Part shown: positions 9,202-17,570 of the stretch, one piece after another | Position numbering within the stretch: the first letter of the stretch is position 1 | Layout of the letters: each line of letters starts with the position of its first letter | Source of the DNA: Mycobacterium sp. MBM | GTDB lineage: Bacteria; Actinomycetota; Actinomycetes; Mycobacteriales; Mycobacteriaceae | Direction: 5' to 3' | NCBI GenBank assembly: GCA_021648845.1 | Contig: JAKJHY010000003.1 | Location: 248,001-312,000 of the forward strand | Length of the DNA: 64,000 nt | Notes under the pieces: generated by a model | The model's database searches: none | What the model saw: only the letters and a program-made list of their open reading frames with translations | Told to the model about the DNA's origin: nothing | Made by a program: the position numbers and the translations under genes

Positions 9202-9747
9202 ATGGACGCGGCGACCGTTTCGGCACTCGCATCCAGCGTCTCGGCCTGTGCAGCTTGGTTCGCTTTCGGCACCGCCACCCACCGAGCCAAGAAGGACTGG
9301 CAACGGACCACCGTTCTCCAATGTGCGGTAACGATCCTTCAGCAATGCCAGCAACGGCACAATCGGGAGCACACGCTATTAGAATTCGAAGGAGACCTGA
9401 CTTCGAACGAGTTCCAGGCGGCCAGGGCTGAGTTGTCGGAGATCACTGACCGGGTCCAGAAAGCCCATATCCAGCTGGCTCTGGTTGCGGCGCCGCAAGT
9501 TGTCAAAGCTTCGAGTGACATCCTGGATCTGATGCAAAGCCTGGACGCTGATCTCTTTTTCTTCGAGCACGATCACCCGCAGGGCGGGAAGTACGACGGA
9601 CGCATGTACTGCATGGAGAGTTTGATTATCGGCAAGGGCAGTGTCGAGGCTGCATTGTCGCGGGCTATAAGCCAACACGCCTCGACGTCTGTCCAGAGGC
9701 TGTCTGAGCGCGTCCGCCGAAGGTCCCGCAAACGGCCATCGAGCTAG
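9202..9747 (+). CDS. Membrane-anchored protein of unknown function, element cargo
   Basis: 181 residues. A hydrophobic segment at about residues 5-24 (TVSALASSVSACAAWFAFGT) anchors a mostly helical cytosolic part with no motif I recognise; the C-terminus is very basic (RVRRRSRKRPSS). It sits between attL and the integrase, where satellites and prophages often carry accessory genes, and its 3' end overlaps the convergent integrase by 83 bp. A weak -10/RBS context precedes the ATG. A defence or exclusion role is only a guess from place and build. Confidence 0.65.
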   Translation: MDAATVSALASSVSACAAWFAFGTATHRAKKDWQRTTVLQCAVTILQQCQQRHNREHTLLEFEGDLTSNEFQAARAELSEITDRVQKAHIQLALVAAPQVVKASSDILDLMQSLDADLFFFEHDHPQGGKYDGRMYCMESLIIGKGSVEAALSRAISQHASTSVQRLSERVRRRSRKRPSS

Positions 9748-10906
9748 CCTGATCGAATGCCGCCGCCACGGCGTCCAGATCGTCCGGGTACAGGTGCCCG
9801 TAGCGGTCGAGAGTTAGCACCGCGGACTTGTGGCCGAGCAGCCGCTGAACCACCTTGATATTGGCCCCCGATCGGATGGCCAGTGCCGCGCACGTGTGCC
9901 GCAGATCATGCAGGCGGACCCCGGCGCACCCGTCCACCGCCGCCGTCGCCTTCTGGAACGAATAGCGGGCCTGCCCGAGCGTCAGCCACTTCTCGCCGCG
10001 GGTCGGCGAGAACAGTAACTCGTCGTCCCCGCGGCCCTTGATCTCCGTCTTCAGCAGCTTGATCAAGAACGCCGGCACCGGCACCGTCCGAGACTGCTTA
10101 CCCTTCGTCGGACCCTCCAGCTGTCCCTGCTTCCGGACGTACGTCACCGACCGCGTGACCCGGATTCGCCCGGCCGCGAGATCCACGCTGGACACCTTCA
10201 GCGCGGCCGCCTCACCGAACCGCAGCCCGCAGTACCCGAGGACCAGGACGAGCGTCCGGTGCCGGCCGGCGGCCACCGCGACCCGATGCAGTTGTTCGTG
10301 GGTCAGATAGCGCTGCTCGGTCTCCGGGATGCTCGGCAGCTCCACGCCCTCGGCGGGATTGGCTGGCAGGTGCTTGGCCTTCACCGCGAATCGGAGGACG
10401 GCTCCGACGAGCTGGTGGGCCTGCCGGACCCGCGACGCGCTCAACCCTTTGCCCTCGAACCGGACCGACCCGTCGACTGACAGGCCGGCGATCCACCCCT
10501 GCAGGTCCTCGAATTTGACCTCGCGCAGCGGCACGTCCTTCCACCGGGGGAGAACGATCGTGTCCAGCAGTGATCGGTAGCCGGCGACTGTCTTGGGTGC
10601 CCGGACCGCTTTTGTCGCGATCCATCGCTCGGCCATCACGCCGAAGGTGACCGAGGAAAGTGCGGGATCGGTCCAAGCGCCGGTGACCTGATCGGAGACT
10701 TGCTTGTTCAGCCAGTTCTGTGCGTCCGCCTTACGGCCGAATCCCTTCGCATGCTCCTTGCCGTTCTCATCGACATACCTTGCACGCCAACGTAACCCCT
10801 TACCGGCCGCCGCGGACGGGACAGTCTCGGTCGTGCCATCGGGAAGCCGGACCGTCTTCGACCAACGATCCTCGACACCAGCGCGCCGGTTACGTGGCTG
10901 GCTCAT
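9665..10906 (-). CDS. int: Tyrosine integrase (L5-type)
   Basis: 413 residues with an N-terminal arm-binding domain (about 1-80), a SAM-like core-binding domain (about 88-180) and the catalytic domain. Catalytic residues are visible as R229 (GYCGLRFGEAA), H333 and R336 (HDLRH), H359 (LLGH) and nucleophile Y369 (DRYGHLYP). It is next to attL and reads toward it. It would integrate the element circle into the tRNA-Tyr site. The ATG is clear; the next gene upstream on the same strand ends inside its first codons (17-bp overlap), so repressor and integrase are likely co-transcribed. Confidence 0.93.
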   Translation of the reverse strand: MSQPRNRRAGVEDRWSKTVRLPDGTTETVPSAAAGKGLRWRARYVDENGKEHAKGFGRKADAQNWLNKQVSDQVTGAWTDPALSSVTFGVMAERWIATKAVRAPKTVAGYRSLLDTIVLPRWKDVPLREVKFEDLQGWIAGLSVDGSVRFEGKGLSASRVRQAHQLVGAVLRFAVKAKHLPANPAEGVELPSIPETEQRYLTHEQLHRVAVAAGRHRTLVLVLGYCGLRFGEAAALKVSSVDLAAGRIRVTRSVTYVRKQGQLEGPTKGKQSRTVPVPAFLIKLLKTEIKGRGDDELLFSPTRGEKWLTLGQARYSFQKATAAVDGCAGVRLHDLRHTCAALAIRSGANIKVVQRLLGHKSAVLTLDRYGHLYPDDLDAVAAAFDQASSMAVCGTFGGRAQTASGQTSRRVGL

Positions 10907-11495
10907 CAGTGGACCCAGCGGTGATATTCGGCTGATCCATATCCACCAGTTCCGCGGATATCTGCCTCAGTAGACGCGGGTGGTCGTGCTCGAAAAGTAG
11001 TTCCAGCACATACGAACACATCGCGATTACGTTCTCTACGTCGACCGGTGAAGTTGAAAGATGCTCTCGAACATCGGAGTTTTCGAGCGCGGTTTTCAGG
11101 TGGTCAAGGCTGACCTCAGCCGCGCGCGTCGCGTCTCTCAACTGGGCGGTTGCATGTTCTAGCTCATCGTGTGCGGAATATAGCTCCAGTCTTGGGTCAT
11201 CGGACGAATCGCCATAGACGAGCTGCTTTACATCCGTTTTCAATGCGTCGGCTATCAGCGCCGCTTCCCCGAGTCGTATTGCACGCGAACCCTGTTCAAG
11301 TCGGGAGATGGCGGAAGCGTCTAGCCCGACTGCGTCGGCAAGCTGCCGTTGGGTCATCCCCCGAATCGTCCGCGTTTCGCGCACCCTCATCCCGAAGTCG
11401 TTTTCCACTCTCGCCGCAACCATGACCGCGGACAGTTCGTGGATGGACTCATTCAGCTCGTCGCTGTCGGCCTGATCCGGGTGCGGTTCTTGCAT
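10890..11495 (-). CDS. XRE-family repressor of the element
   Basis: 201 residues with a Cro/CI-type helix-turn-helix near residues 38-90 (MTQRQLADAVGLDASAISRL) followed by a long helical C-terminal part. It is divergent from the excisionase-like gene, with two similar palindromes between them, the classic layout of a lysogeny switch. A -10 box TAACGT (11508-11503, minus strand) lies 7 bases before the ATG, so the mRNA is probably leaderless; no ribosome site is seen. Its end overlaps the integrase start. Confidence 0.85.
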   Translation of the reverse strand: MQEPHPDQADSDELNESIHELSAVMVAARVENDFGMRVRETRTIRGMTQRQLADAVGLDASAISRLEQGSRAIRLGEAALIADALKTDVKQLVYGDSSDDPRLELYSAHDELEHATAQLRDATRAAEVSLDHLKTALENSDVREHLSTSPVDVENVIAMCSYVLELLFEHDHPRLLRQISAELVDMDQPNITAGSTDEPAT

Positions 11496-11509
11496 GAGGC
11501 ACACGTTAA

Positions 11510-11561
11510 TGCTTGACAAGCAAACTGAACAGGGCCCATGCTGGACTTGCTTGTGAAGCAA
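11510..11561 (+). promoter_or_regulatory. Divergent switch: promoter with two operator palindromes
   Basis: Operator 1 TGCTTGACAAGCA (11510-11522) contains a perfect -35 TTGACA for rightward transcription, with CATGCT 18 bp downstream as -10. Operator 2 TTGCTTGTGAAGCAA (11547-11561) lies at the predicted start point. Both are variants of the same palindrome (TTGCTTG..AAGCAA). Binding of the XRE repressor here would block the early operon and could tune its own leftward promoter. Confidence 0.65.
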
Positions 11562-11597
11562 GGCAATGTGCACGGCGCAAATTATGGAGGATTTCGA

Positions 11598-11807
11598 ATG
11601 ACCGGAGACGAGCTGCTCCACACCAATCAAGTCGAAGAGCAGTACGGCATCAACGCTGGAACCTTGAGGTTCTGGCGCAGTACGAACCAGGGACCGGCGA
11701 GCTTCACTCTCGGCCGCCGCGGCCGGGTGGTCTACCGGCGCAGCGAGGTCGAACGCTGGCTGGCTGAGCAGGAAGCAACGACCAGCCGCGGGGGAGCGAC
11801 CGGGTGA
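11598..11807 (+). CDS. MerR/excisionase-like HTH protein
   Basis: 69 residues, mostly a winged helix-turn-helix of the AlpA/excisionase type: LLHTNQVEEQYGINAGTLRFW, then a wing with GRRGRVVYRRSEVERWL. As first gene of the rightward operon opposite the repressor it is a good candidate for the directionality factor (Xis) or Cro-like regulator. The start at ATG 11598 is fixed by GGAGG 7 bases upstream; a longer in-frame start at 11538 would sit on operator 2. Confidence 0.78.
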   Translation: MTGDELLHTNQVEEQYGINAGTLRFWRSTNQGPASFTLGRRGRVVYRRSEVERWLAEQEATTSRGGATG

Positions 11808-11968
11808 ACCGTCTCCCGCAGCACGATCACGCTGATCTCGGTCTGATCGACGACGACCGAACCGAGGATCTACGACCGAACAGCAGAACGGCCCCCGAAC
11901 CCCAGGTGCGCCAACACCTGGCGGGGACCGCCGCGAACCACCCACCCAGCAACGAACAGGAGTTCTGA
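11804..11968 (+). CDS. Small acidic/basic protein, unknown
   Basis: 54-codon frame beginning with GTG that overlaps the preceding stop (GTGA) and ending two bases before the next ATG. The product starts VNRLPQHDHADLGLIDDD and has no recognisable domain. The coupled start and exact fit between neighbours suggest a real gene of the early operon, but the sequence is low-complexity and could be chance. Confidence 0.45.
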   Translation: MNRLPQHDHADLGLIDDDRTEDLRPNSRTAPEPQVRQHLAGTAANHPPSNEQEF

Positions 11969-11969
11969 C

Positions 11970-12434
11970 ATGACTGTACCCACGACCGGCTCTATGCCGA
12001 CACCTGCAGCTGACTGCGACTTGCTCGCGGGCGTCGCTACCCTCGCTGGCTTGACCGCGGGCCCGTGGCGCGCCGACGGCAACGGCCACCTCATCCGTGA
12101 ACTGTCGGACGGCCGCCTGCAGCGTGGGGACGGCGAGATCGTCGACCAGTGCCAGCACTGCACTGTCCCCACGCCGGCAGGGCAGTCCGTGTGCGGGTTC
12201 TGCGCCGACTACACGCCACCCGCGACCCCCGCGCAACGGCTCGACGTTGCAGTGAACAAGGTCGACTTGGTGCGCCACGACGTCAACGAGGTGCTGAGCG
12301 CACTGCCGGCCGACGCACCGTTGATGGCGGTCGTCGATGTCGTAACGGCGCTGAACCATTTGAAGCGGGCCGCGGTCGCACTCGACCGGGCCACTGACGC
12401 GTTGGAAGCTGATGCCGCGGCGGTGACCCGATGA
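11970..12434 (+). CDS. Small zinc-ribbon-like protein, unknown function
   Basis: 154 residues. A CxxC...CxxC pattern (CQHC and CGFC, about 15 residues apart, near residues 61-80) looks like a zinc ribbon; the C-terminal third is helical (NHLKRAAVALDRATDALEAD). The ATG follows AGGAG at 11958 by 7 bases. It overlaps the next gene (ATGA). I do not recognise the family; an element-specific DNA-interacting or regulatory role is possible. Confidence 0.65.
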   Translation: MTVPTTGSMPTPAADCDLLAGVATLAGLTAGPWRADGNGHLIRELSDGRLQRGDGEIVDQCQHCTVPTPAGQSVCGFCADYTPPATPAQRLDVAVNKVDLVRHDVNEVLSALPADAPLMAVVDVVTALNHLKRAAVALDRATDALEADAAAVTR

Positions 12435-12826
12435 GCCAGAATGGCTTGTGCAGCGCCGGATACCAGTGGTGCCAAGCGACTTCGATGGGCTGCGCCGATG
12501 ACCACAGCTCCATGACATACCAGCGGTCCACCCTCGGGGAGGGCGCTGAGTACCGTGTTCACGACGATTCGCGGTCACTGCTGATTGGCACGGGTGTCCG
12601 GTTCAACGCGCACGACGGCGATATCGCGCCCCGCATCACCGTGCACATCGAAGGCGGACCCGACGACCTCGACGTCCAGGTCGATCTGCGTGTCACCGAG
12701 GCCTACGGGTTCTCCCGGCTGCTCGACGCCGCGCTCATGGACGCCACCAGTGCGACCTTGGGCCTGTTGCCGCCCAGACTCGCTGCCGACCTGCTCGACC
12801 TGGACGGGGCGGAGGTTTCCCGGTGA
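12431..12826 (+). CDS. Hypothetical protein of the element early operon
   Basis: 131 residues, no known domain. The N-terminal part has three Cys and a Met/Ser-rich stretch; the middle alternates polar and hydrophobic residues as in a beta-rich domain (ITVHIEGGPDDLDVQVDLRV). Start and stop overlap its neighbours by four bases (ATGA, GTGA), supporting translation. Confidence 0.6.
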   Translation: MSQNGLCSAGYQWCQATSMGCADDHSSMTYQRSTLGEGAEYRVHDDSRSLLIGTGVRFNAHDGDIAPRITVHIEGGPDDLDVQVDLRVTEAYGFSRLLDAALMDATSATLGLLPPRLAADLLDLDGAEVSR

Positions 12827-13548
12827 CCGAGATCAGCGGGCGAGCCACGGATGTCGTTGTACCTCTTGATAAATCGTCTGCCGAACGACTGGACAAGCGA
12901 GTCAGGCTGATGGCCGGCGCCGCTCGCGACAGCTTCGAGAAGCTCGGCCGTTTGCTCGACGAGGCGAAATCTGGTCAGGTTCACGAAGCGCTCGGATTCA
13001 AGAGCTGGCCCGCCTACGTCGCTGATGCGATCGGAGGACAACTCCAGCTATCGCCAGACGCGCGTAGATCCATGGTGGCGCTGATGTCCGGGGAAGGAAT
13101 GTCTGAACGGGCGATCGCCGAGGCCACGGGAGCGAGCAAGTCGACGGTTCACCGCGACCTCGTCGAGGTGGTCCAGAATAGACCACCTGCGTTGGCACTC
13201 GCGGGCGACGCAGGGGATTCGAGCAGCCCGCAACCTGCGACGACCGCGGTCAGTGAGAACCGGTCTCCGATCACAACGCTCGACGGTAAGACCTTCTCTC
13301 GACCAAAGCCGAAACCGACTCCACCTGAGGGCAAGTCATCGACTCCGCCGATCACCAAGCGGTACAAGACTCTGTCCGGCGACATGCGGCGGATGGCTGA
13401 TCGCATCAGCAAGCTCCTCGAGGAGGAACGGTTCGAGGCGAACCGCGAAGCTCTCGCGCGTGACCTTCAGCCGTACGGCCGATTTCTCGCGGATGCGTCT
13501 ACTCGCCTCCATCAGGCACTGTCGACCGCTGGGGAGGTGGGGTCATGA
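12823..13548 (+). CDS. HTH protein resembling ParB-like/regulatory phage proteins
   Basis: 241 residues starting at GTG. A helical N-terminal domain (about 20-75, with FKSWPAYVADAIGGQL) leads to a helix-turn-helix near residues 88-112 (MSERAIAEATGASKSTVHRD), then a Pro/Thr/Ser-rich linker and a helical C-terminal domain. This pattern is frequent in mycobacterial mobile elements. It probably binds DNA; the function (regulation, replication or partition) is not known. Confidence 0.65.
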   Translation: MTEISGRATDVVVPLDKSSAERLDKRVRLMAGAARDSFEKLGRLLDEAKSGQVHEALGFKSWPAYVADAIGGQLQLSPDARRSMVALMSGEGMSERAIAEATGASKSTVHRDLVEVVQNRPPALALAGDAGDSSSPQPATTAVSENRSPITTLDGKTFSRPKPKPTPPEGKSSTPPITKRYKTLSGDMRRMADRISKLLEEERFEANREALARDLQPYGRFLADASTRLHQALSTAGEVGS

Positions 13549-13904
13549 GTGCCGCACCTTCCGTGTACGCAGTTCCCGACAGTCCGGCCGATCCCGTGTC
13601 CGCGGCACTGGAGTTGATCGTGCGGGTGCCCGCGGACCTGCTTGGCGTCGAGCATCTTCGGGCCGCTCTGCAGGAGCTCACTCTGATGCTGGACGCTGCT
13701 GATGCGTTCGTGGGTTTGACGTGGTTGGACGCCAGGCAGGTTGCCGCTGCGGTGGCATATGACGCCTGCAGCGGTCAGGACGCGGCGGTGTCCATGAGGC
13801 GGCGCGCCGTGAATGTGCGCAGCGACAGCGGTAGAACGGTCTGGGATAACCCGGTGCGGGCCGCCGCCGCGCTCGATATCGCCGCTGAGGTGATGAGCCT
13901 ATGA
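13545..13904 (+). CDS. Hypothetical protein of the element early operon
   Basis: 119 residues, mainly helical, without a domain I recognise. It starts with ATG overlapping the preceding stop (ATGA) and overlaps the following recombinase gene in the same way, so it belongs to one translationally coupled string of genes. Confidence 0.58.
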   Translation: MSAAPSVYAVPDSPADPVSAALELIVRVPADLLGVEHLRAALQELTLMLDAADAFVGLTWLDARQVAAAVAYDACSGQDAAVSMRRRAVNVRSDSGRTVWDNPVRAAAALDIAAEVMSL

Positions 13905-14932
13905 GCGCCACAACTCGCAGCGTGCAGCGCAATGTTAGGGAACGGGCACGCAAACGTGGATGGCGCGTGAGGATCTCCGGCGACCACGTCACAGTGCTCG
14001 ACGAAGCGACTACCGAAACCGCGCCGGTCGTCGTGGTCGAAGGGTCGCTCGAGTTCGTCGATCAATGGCTGCGGGAGCGCGCGATCGCCTCCGGGCCGGC
14101 GCGTATCGAGATGCCGGCCGGCTGGCAGGAGTGGGTGGAGCTGTTCCTGGCGGAGCAGCGCGGAGCGCACCGGGCGGAGGAGACGATCGCGACGCGGCTG
14201 GCGCACCTACGGGCCTTCGCCCTGGCGCATCCGGGTGTCACACCGGTGGACGTCACGCGGGATCAGCTGCTGGCGTGGATCGGCCGCAGGACCGTCAAAC
14301 CGCGCACAGCGCACTCGATCCGGTCGACCATGCGGGTGTTCTTCCGGGTGCTGCGCGACCTCGACCACCGCGGCGACGACCCAGCCAGAACGCTGCCAGC
14401 AATATCGCTTCCACGCTCGTTGCCGCGGCCGTGCCCCGATCACGCGGTGCGCGCGGTGTACGAAACGGTCAGCGACGAGCGGTTATTGCTGGCGATCCGC
14501 GTCATGGTCGAGACCGGGATGCGCCGCCGCGAGGTCGTGCGGATCCACCCCGATGATGTCGCGGGAAGAGCAGGTGACTACCGGCTACACGTTGTCGGCA
14601 AGGGTGACCACGAACGGTGGGTACCGATCGGCGACGACCTGGCTGACCGGATCCTCGCCCACCGCGGGTACCTCTTCGCCGGCCGCGGCAGCAAGCCTGT
14701 CACCGCGAGGCATCTCGGCAAGCAGATCGCCGCGGCGCTGCCCGGGGTGTGGACTGCCCACACATTGCGTCACCGGTTCGCGACCGCCGCCTACCAAGCG
14801 ACCTCGGACCTGCGCGCCGTGCAGGAGCTGCTCGGGCACAGCAGCCCGGACACGACGGCGATATACACCCAGATCGGTGGGGACGCGATGCGCCGTGCGG
14901 CCCAAGCAGCGGCCCTGCAGCTCGGCGACTGA
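13901..14932 (+). CDS. Second tyrosine recombinase (XerD-like)
   Basis: 343 residues. An N-terminal extension of about 70 residues precedes a SAM-like core-binding domain (about 75-160) and a catalytic domain with R208 (ETGMRRREVV), H287 and R290 (AHTLRHRF), H313 (LLGHSSPDTT) and Y322. All catalytic positions are kept, so it should be active. It is not at an element end and has no arm-type sites beside it, unlike the integrase at 9.7-10.9 kb. It may resolve multimers of the excised circle or act at another site. A strong hairpin follows directly. Confidence 0.85.
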   Translation: MSATTRSVQRNVRERARKRGWRVRISGDHVTVLDEATTETAPVVVVEGSLEFVDQWLRERAIASGPARIEMPAGWQEWVELFLAEQRGAHRAEETIATRLAHLRAFALAHPGVTPVDVTRDQLLAWIGRRTVKPRTAHSIRSTMRVFFRVLRDLDHRGDDPARTLPAISLPRSLPRPCPDHAVRAVYETVSDERLLLAIRVMVETGMRRREVVRIHPDDVAGRAGDYRLHVVGKGDHERWVPIGDDLADRILAHRGYLFAGRGSKPVTARHLGKQIAAALPGVWTAHTLRHRFATAAYQATSDLRAVQELLGHSSPDTTAIYTQIGGDAMRRAAQAAALQLGD

Positions 14933-14939
14933 ACCGACC

Positions 14940-14976
14940 ACGGGCAGGTGTGGCCCTTATTGCCACACCTGCCCGT
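14940..14976 (+). terminator. Hairpin terminator after the second recombinase
   Basis: Perfect 15-bp stem ACGGGCAGGTGTGGC / its complement with a 7-nt loop (CCTTATT), eight bases after the stop codon. No T-run, as usual for mycobacterial terminators. Confidence 0.7.
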
Positions 14977-15125
14977 CATCAGCAGAAACACCCCCACAGT
15001 TCTCCGCGTCGGGCATTTGCACCCTGCCCGTCCACAATGCCCAACGTCCACACAACCGGGTTGCTGCACCGGGGTCTCGTACCGTCCCGCAGCGCAAGAC
15101 CCCGACCACGAAAGGCATACCAACC

Positions 15126-15407
15126 ATGGCCGATTTGAAGCCCCCCGCACCGCTGCTAGACATCCGCGCTGTCGCCGAGATCCTCGGCATGAACGATCAG
15201 CAAGTTCGTGACCTCATCCGCTACGGCTCGTTGCCTGCCGTGAAGATCGGTGCGAGCCGCAACGCACGGATCCGAGTCCGTCGGGAGGACCTCGACGCAC
15301 TGTTGATCCCGGTCGTCCCGAAAGAGCGGACCGTCCGATTCGATCAGGGACGCACTGCGCCTGGCCTGGACACCGCCGCCCAGGCCGACGACGGCACCGC
15401 GCCGTGA
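15126..15407 (+). CDS. Excisionase-family HTH protein (phiRv2 Rv2657c-like)
   Basis: 93 residues with an AlpA/excisionase winged helix at residues 11-65: LLDIRAVAEILGMNDQQVRD followed by the wing and VRREDLDALL. It heads a new operon after the terminator and is followed immediately by a DUF2742 gene, the same pair as in phiRv2 of M. tuberculosis. It could be the true directionality factor of the integrase or a transcriptional regulator; two HTH proteins of this kind exist in the element. Confidence 0.78.
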   Translation: MADLKPPAPLLDIRAVAEILGMNDQQVRDLIRYGSLPAVKIGASRNARIRVRREDLDALLIPVVPKERTVRFDQGRTAPGLDTAAQADDGTAP

Positions 15408-15835
15408 CCGCGGCCCCGGAACGACGAATGCCGGGCCCCTCAACCAGGCCCGGCACCCGTCACGCGATCGACCACGGCGAGTCTAACGGGGCTGACCGAC
15501 AGCACAGTTCGCGGCAGGTGGCCTGGTGGCCAGTGCATGAGTTCCTCGCTCAGGTGCTTGCCCAGGCCAACGTGGGCCCGCTGCCGTGGGTCGGCAGCCC
15601 CGCTTGGTGCGGACTCGCCGCCGACGACCCGCGGAAACTACTGGCGCTCGCCGTCGCCGGCGAACACTGGGCGCTCCGTACCGAAGTCGGCCAGGCCGCG
15701 ATGGCCGAGGCATCGCGGGCAGTCTCCTCCGCCGCCGACTGGGCGGCCGCCGCGCGTGACCACCAGCGCCGCGCAGCCGCAATTCGATCCGGCAGTTACA
15801 TCCCGCGAAGCCGAGAAAGGCGACCCGCGTCATGA
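15404..15835 (+). CDS. DUF2742 protein (phiRv-type phage protein)
   Basis: 143 residues. From residue 38 onward it follows the DUF2742 pattern known from phiRv2 Rv2656c: WWPVHEFL, GSPAWCGL, DPRKLLALAVAGEHWALR and EASRAVSSAADW. Function unknown. It starts with GTG overlapping the previous stop and overlaps the next ATG. It ties this element to the phiRv1/phiRv2 group. Confidence 0.78.
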   Translation: MTAAPERRMPGPSTRPGTRHAIDHGESNGADRQHSSRQVAWWPVHEFLAQVLAQANVGPLPWVGSPAWCGLAADDPRKLLALAVAGEHWALRTEVGQAAMAEASRAVSSAADWAAAARDHQRRAAAIRSGSYIPRSRERRPAS

Positions 15836-16287
15836 CCGACCACATTCCTGAACTGCACACCGTCCACGCCCGCCGGATACACCCCGACTCGTGGGTGCCC
15901 GCCGGCATCGAAACTTTGCCCACCGGCATGGTCAACGTCCGGTTGTACGACCACGACTTCGCCGTCGGCCGCGACACCTACGTCATCGAACCCTGCCCCG
16001 GGATCATCCATCTCGAATCCACCGTGACCCAGGTCGTTCTCGTCGGGGCCGACGCTGACGGCGAGCTCTGGGACGAGCACGGTCAGCCCTACGACGAGCA
16101 CCCCGTCGTCATCGGCACCGAGATCGCTGATCCGCCGCACCAAACCCGCCACTACGCGGACCCGCAGTGGCGGCCGTCCTACGTTGGTGGCGGGTACCTC
16201 GGGACCTGCCGGGCCGACAAGGTGCCCGCGCTGCTCGTCGAACACGGCTTCCCCGATGCCGTTCCACACGAACGGAAAGGCTGGTGA
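15832..16287 (+). CDS. Hypothetical protein, beta-rich
   Basis: 151 residues without a recognised domain; many alternating beta-like segments (MVNVRLYDHDFAVGRDTYVI) and a C-terminal region with WRPSYVGGGYLGTC. ATGA/GTGA overlaps on both sides put it in the same operon as DUF2742 and the AAA ATPase. Confidence 0.6.
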   Translation: MTDHIPELHTVHARRIHPDSWVPAGIETLPTGMVNVRLYDHDFAVGRDTYVIEPCPGIIHLESTVTQVVLVGADADGELWDEHGQPYDEHPVVIGTEIADPPHQTRHYADPQWRPSYVGGGYLGTCRADKVPALLVEHGFPDAVPHERKGW

Positions 16288-16436
16288 CGCGCACCCCGAT
16301 CCCGGCCAGCTACCAAAGGTGGGGCGCCATCCGCCGGCCCTGCCCAGCCTGCCTCGCCGGTGTCGGCCAACTCTGCATCAACCGTCACGGCAGGTTGCGC
16401 CGCGCGCCCTGCACTGCCCGCGTCGAATCCGCCTAA
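16284..16436 (+). CDS. Mini zinc-finger protein
   Basis: 50-residue product from a GTG that overlaps the preceding stop. It matches a small zinc finger widespread in actinobacteria and their phages: CPACLAGVGQLC followed by HGRLRRAPCTARVE, where the usual final His is replaced by Cys. Four ligands are available, so it can bind zinc. Likely a nucleic-acid-binding accessory to the next gene. Confidence 0.65.
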   Translation: MTRTPIPASYQRWGAIRRPCPACLAGVGQLCINRHGRLRRAPCTARVESA

Positions 16437-16516
16437 CCAGCAGCGTTGCCTTCAGAGCGACGGTTGCCCAGCATCACCAAGTCCTCGGATACCCCACTCG
16501 TAGAACGGAACTCCCG

Positions 16517-17569
16517 GTGACCACCGCCGCACGCACCGACACACCCGAGGACATCCCACTGCCGCCAGACCCGAGCGACGCCGAACCTGCGCCGCCACCT
16601 GCTGGCGCGGACCCGCAGCCAGTGCTCGCCAGCCTGCTGCTGTCACGATCAGCGCTGCATACGCTGCCAGACCCCGAACCCCTCATCGACAATGTCCTCG
16701 ACCAGGGCACAGTGGCACTTCTCTACGGCCGATGGGGAACCGGAAAGTCGTTCATCGCACTCGACTGGGCGGCATCCGTCGCGACCAAACGTTCCTGGCA
16801 AGGCCGAGCCTCTCAACATCGACAGGTTCTCTACGTCGCAGCCGAAGGCGCATTCGGCATGAAAGGCCGCTGCGACGCATGGGAAACCGGCTGGCACACC
16901 CAGATCGGCGACGGTGACCTAGACATCCTGCCCAGACCGGTGAACCTCACCAACCGTATGGAAGTCGGCAACCTCGCTGCCCTGATCGACTGGAGCGGAT
17001 ACGGATTCGTCGTCATCGACACGCTCGCCCGCTGCATGGTCGGCGCAGACGAGAACAGCGCGAAAGACTGCGGCGAAGTCATAGACGCGCTCACCCGCCT
17101 ACGGGAAGCCACCCCGGACGGCCGCGGTGTCATCCTCGGCGTCCACCACACCGGCAAGGACGGGAAAACCCTCCGAGGATCCTCTGCTTTCGAGGGTGGC
17201 GCCGACACCGTCTACGCAGTGAACAAAGACGGAGGTCTCATCGTCCTAGACCGCGAAAAGCGAAAAGACGGACCAAAAACCGACCGTCACGAGCTACGCC
17301 TGGACCCCATCCCAGGAACCCCCAGCGTCGTCATCTCAGCCTCGAATCTGTTCACCCACGGGCTGGACAAACCAGAACGCGCAACACGGCTCCTGTCCAC
17401 CTTTGTCCACCACTTCTCACAGACCGGAGCATCCAAGGCAGACCTCCGCAAAGTCGCCGGCATGCCCGACGCGACGTTCTACCGCGCCGTCGGTGACCTG
17501 CTCAAATCGGGTGAAATTATCAACGTAGGCACCGACAAACGGCCGTTCTACAAGGCCGAACAAGAGTGA
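16517..17569 (+). CDS. RepA-like AAA ATPase (SF4 helicase type), element replication
   Basis: 350 residues from GTG 16517. RecA-fold ATPase of the AAA_25/RepA group: Walker A GRWGTGKS at 71-78, Walker B FVVIDTLAR with D168, a sensor-like GVHHTGKDGKTLRGSSA, and a C-terminal winged helix (about 285-350, ASKADLRKVAGMPDATFYRA). Such proteins are hexameric replicative helicases of plasmids and phage satellites. It ends the early operon and is followed by a repeat-rich non-coding stretch that may be the origin. The exact start is uncertain since no good ribosome site is seen. Confidence 0.8.
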   Translation: MTTAARTDTPEDIPLPPDPSDAEPAPPPAGADPQPVLASLLLSRSALHTLPDPEPLIDNVLDQGTVALLYGRWGTGKSFIALDWAASVATKRSWQGRASQHRQVLYVAAEGAFGMKGRCDAWETGWHTQIGDGDLDILPRPVNLTNRMEVGNLAALIDWSGYGFVVIDTLARCMVGADENSAKDCGEVIDALTRLREATPDGRGVILGVHHTGKDGKTLRGSSAFEGGADTVYAVNKDGGLIVLDREKRKDGPKTDRHELRLDPIPGTPSVVISASNLFTHGLDKPERATRLLSTFVHHFSQTGASKADLRKVAGMPDATFYRAVGDLLKSGEIINVGTDKRPFYKAEQE

Positions 17570-17570
17570 A

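Noticed and set aside
11496..12578. Long N-terminal extension of the XRE repressor
   Set aside because: It runs antisense through the excisionase-like and following genes; the leaderless ATG at 11495 explains the gene.
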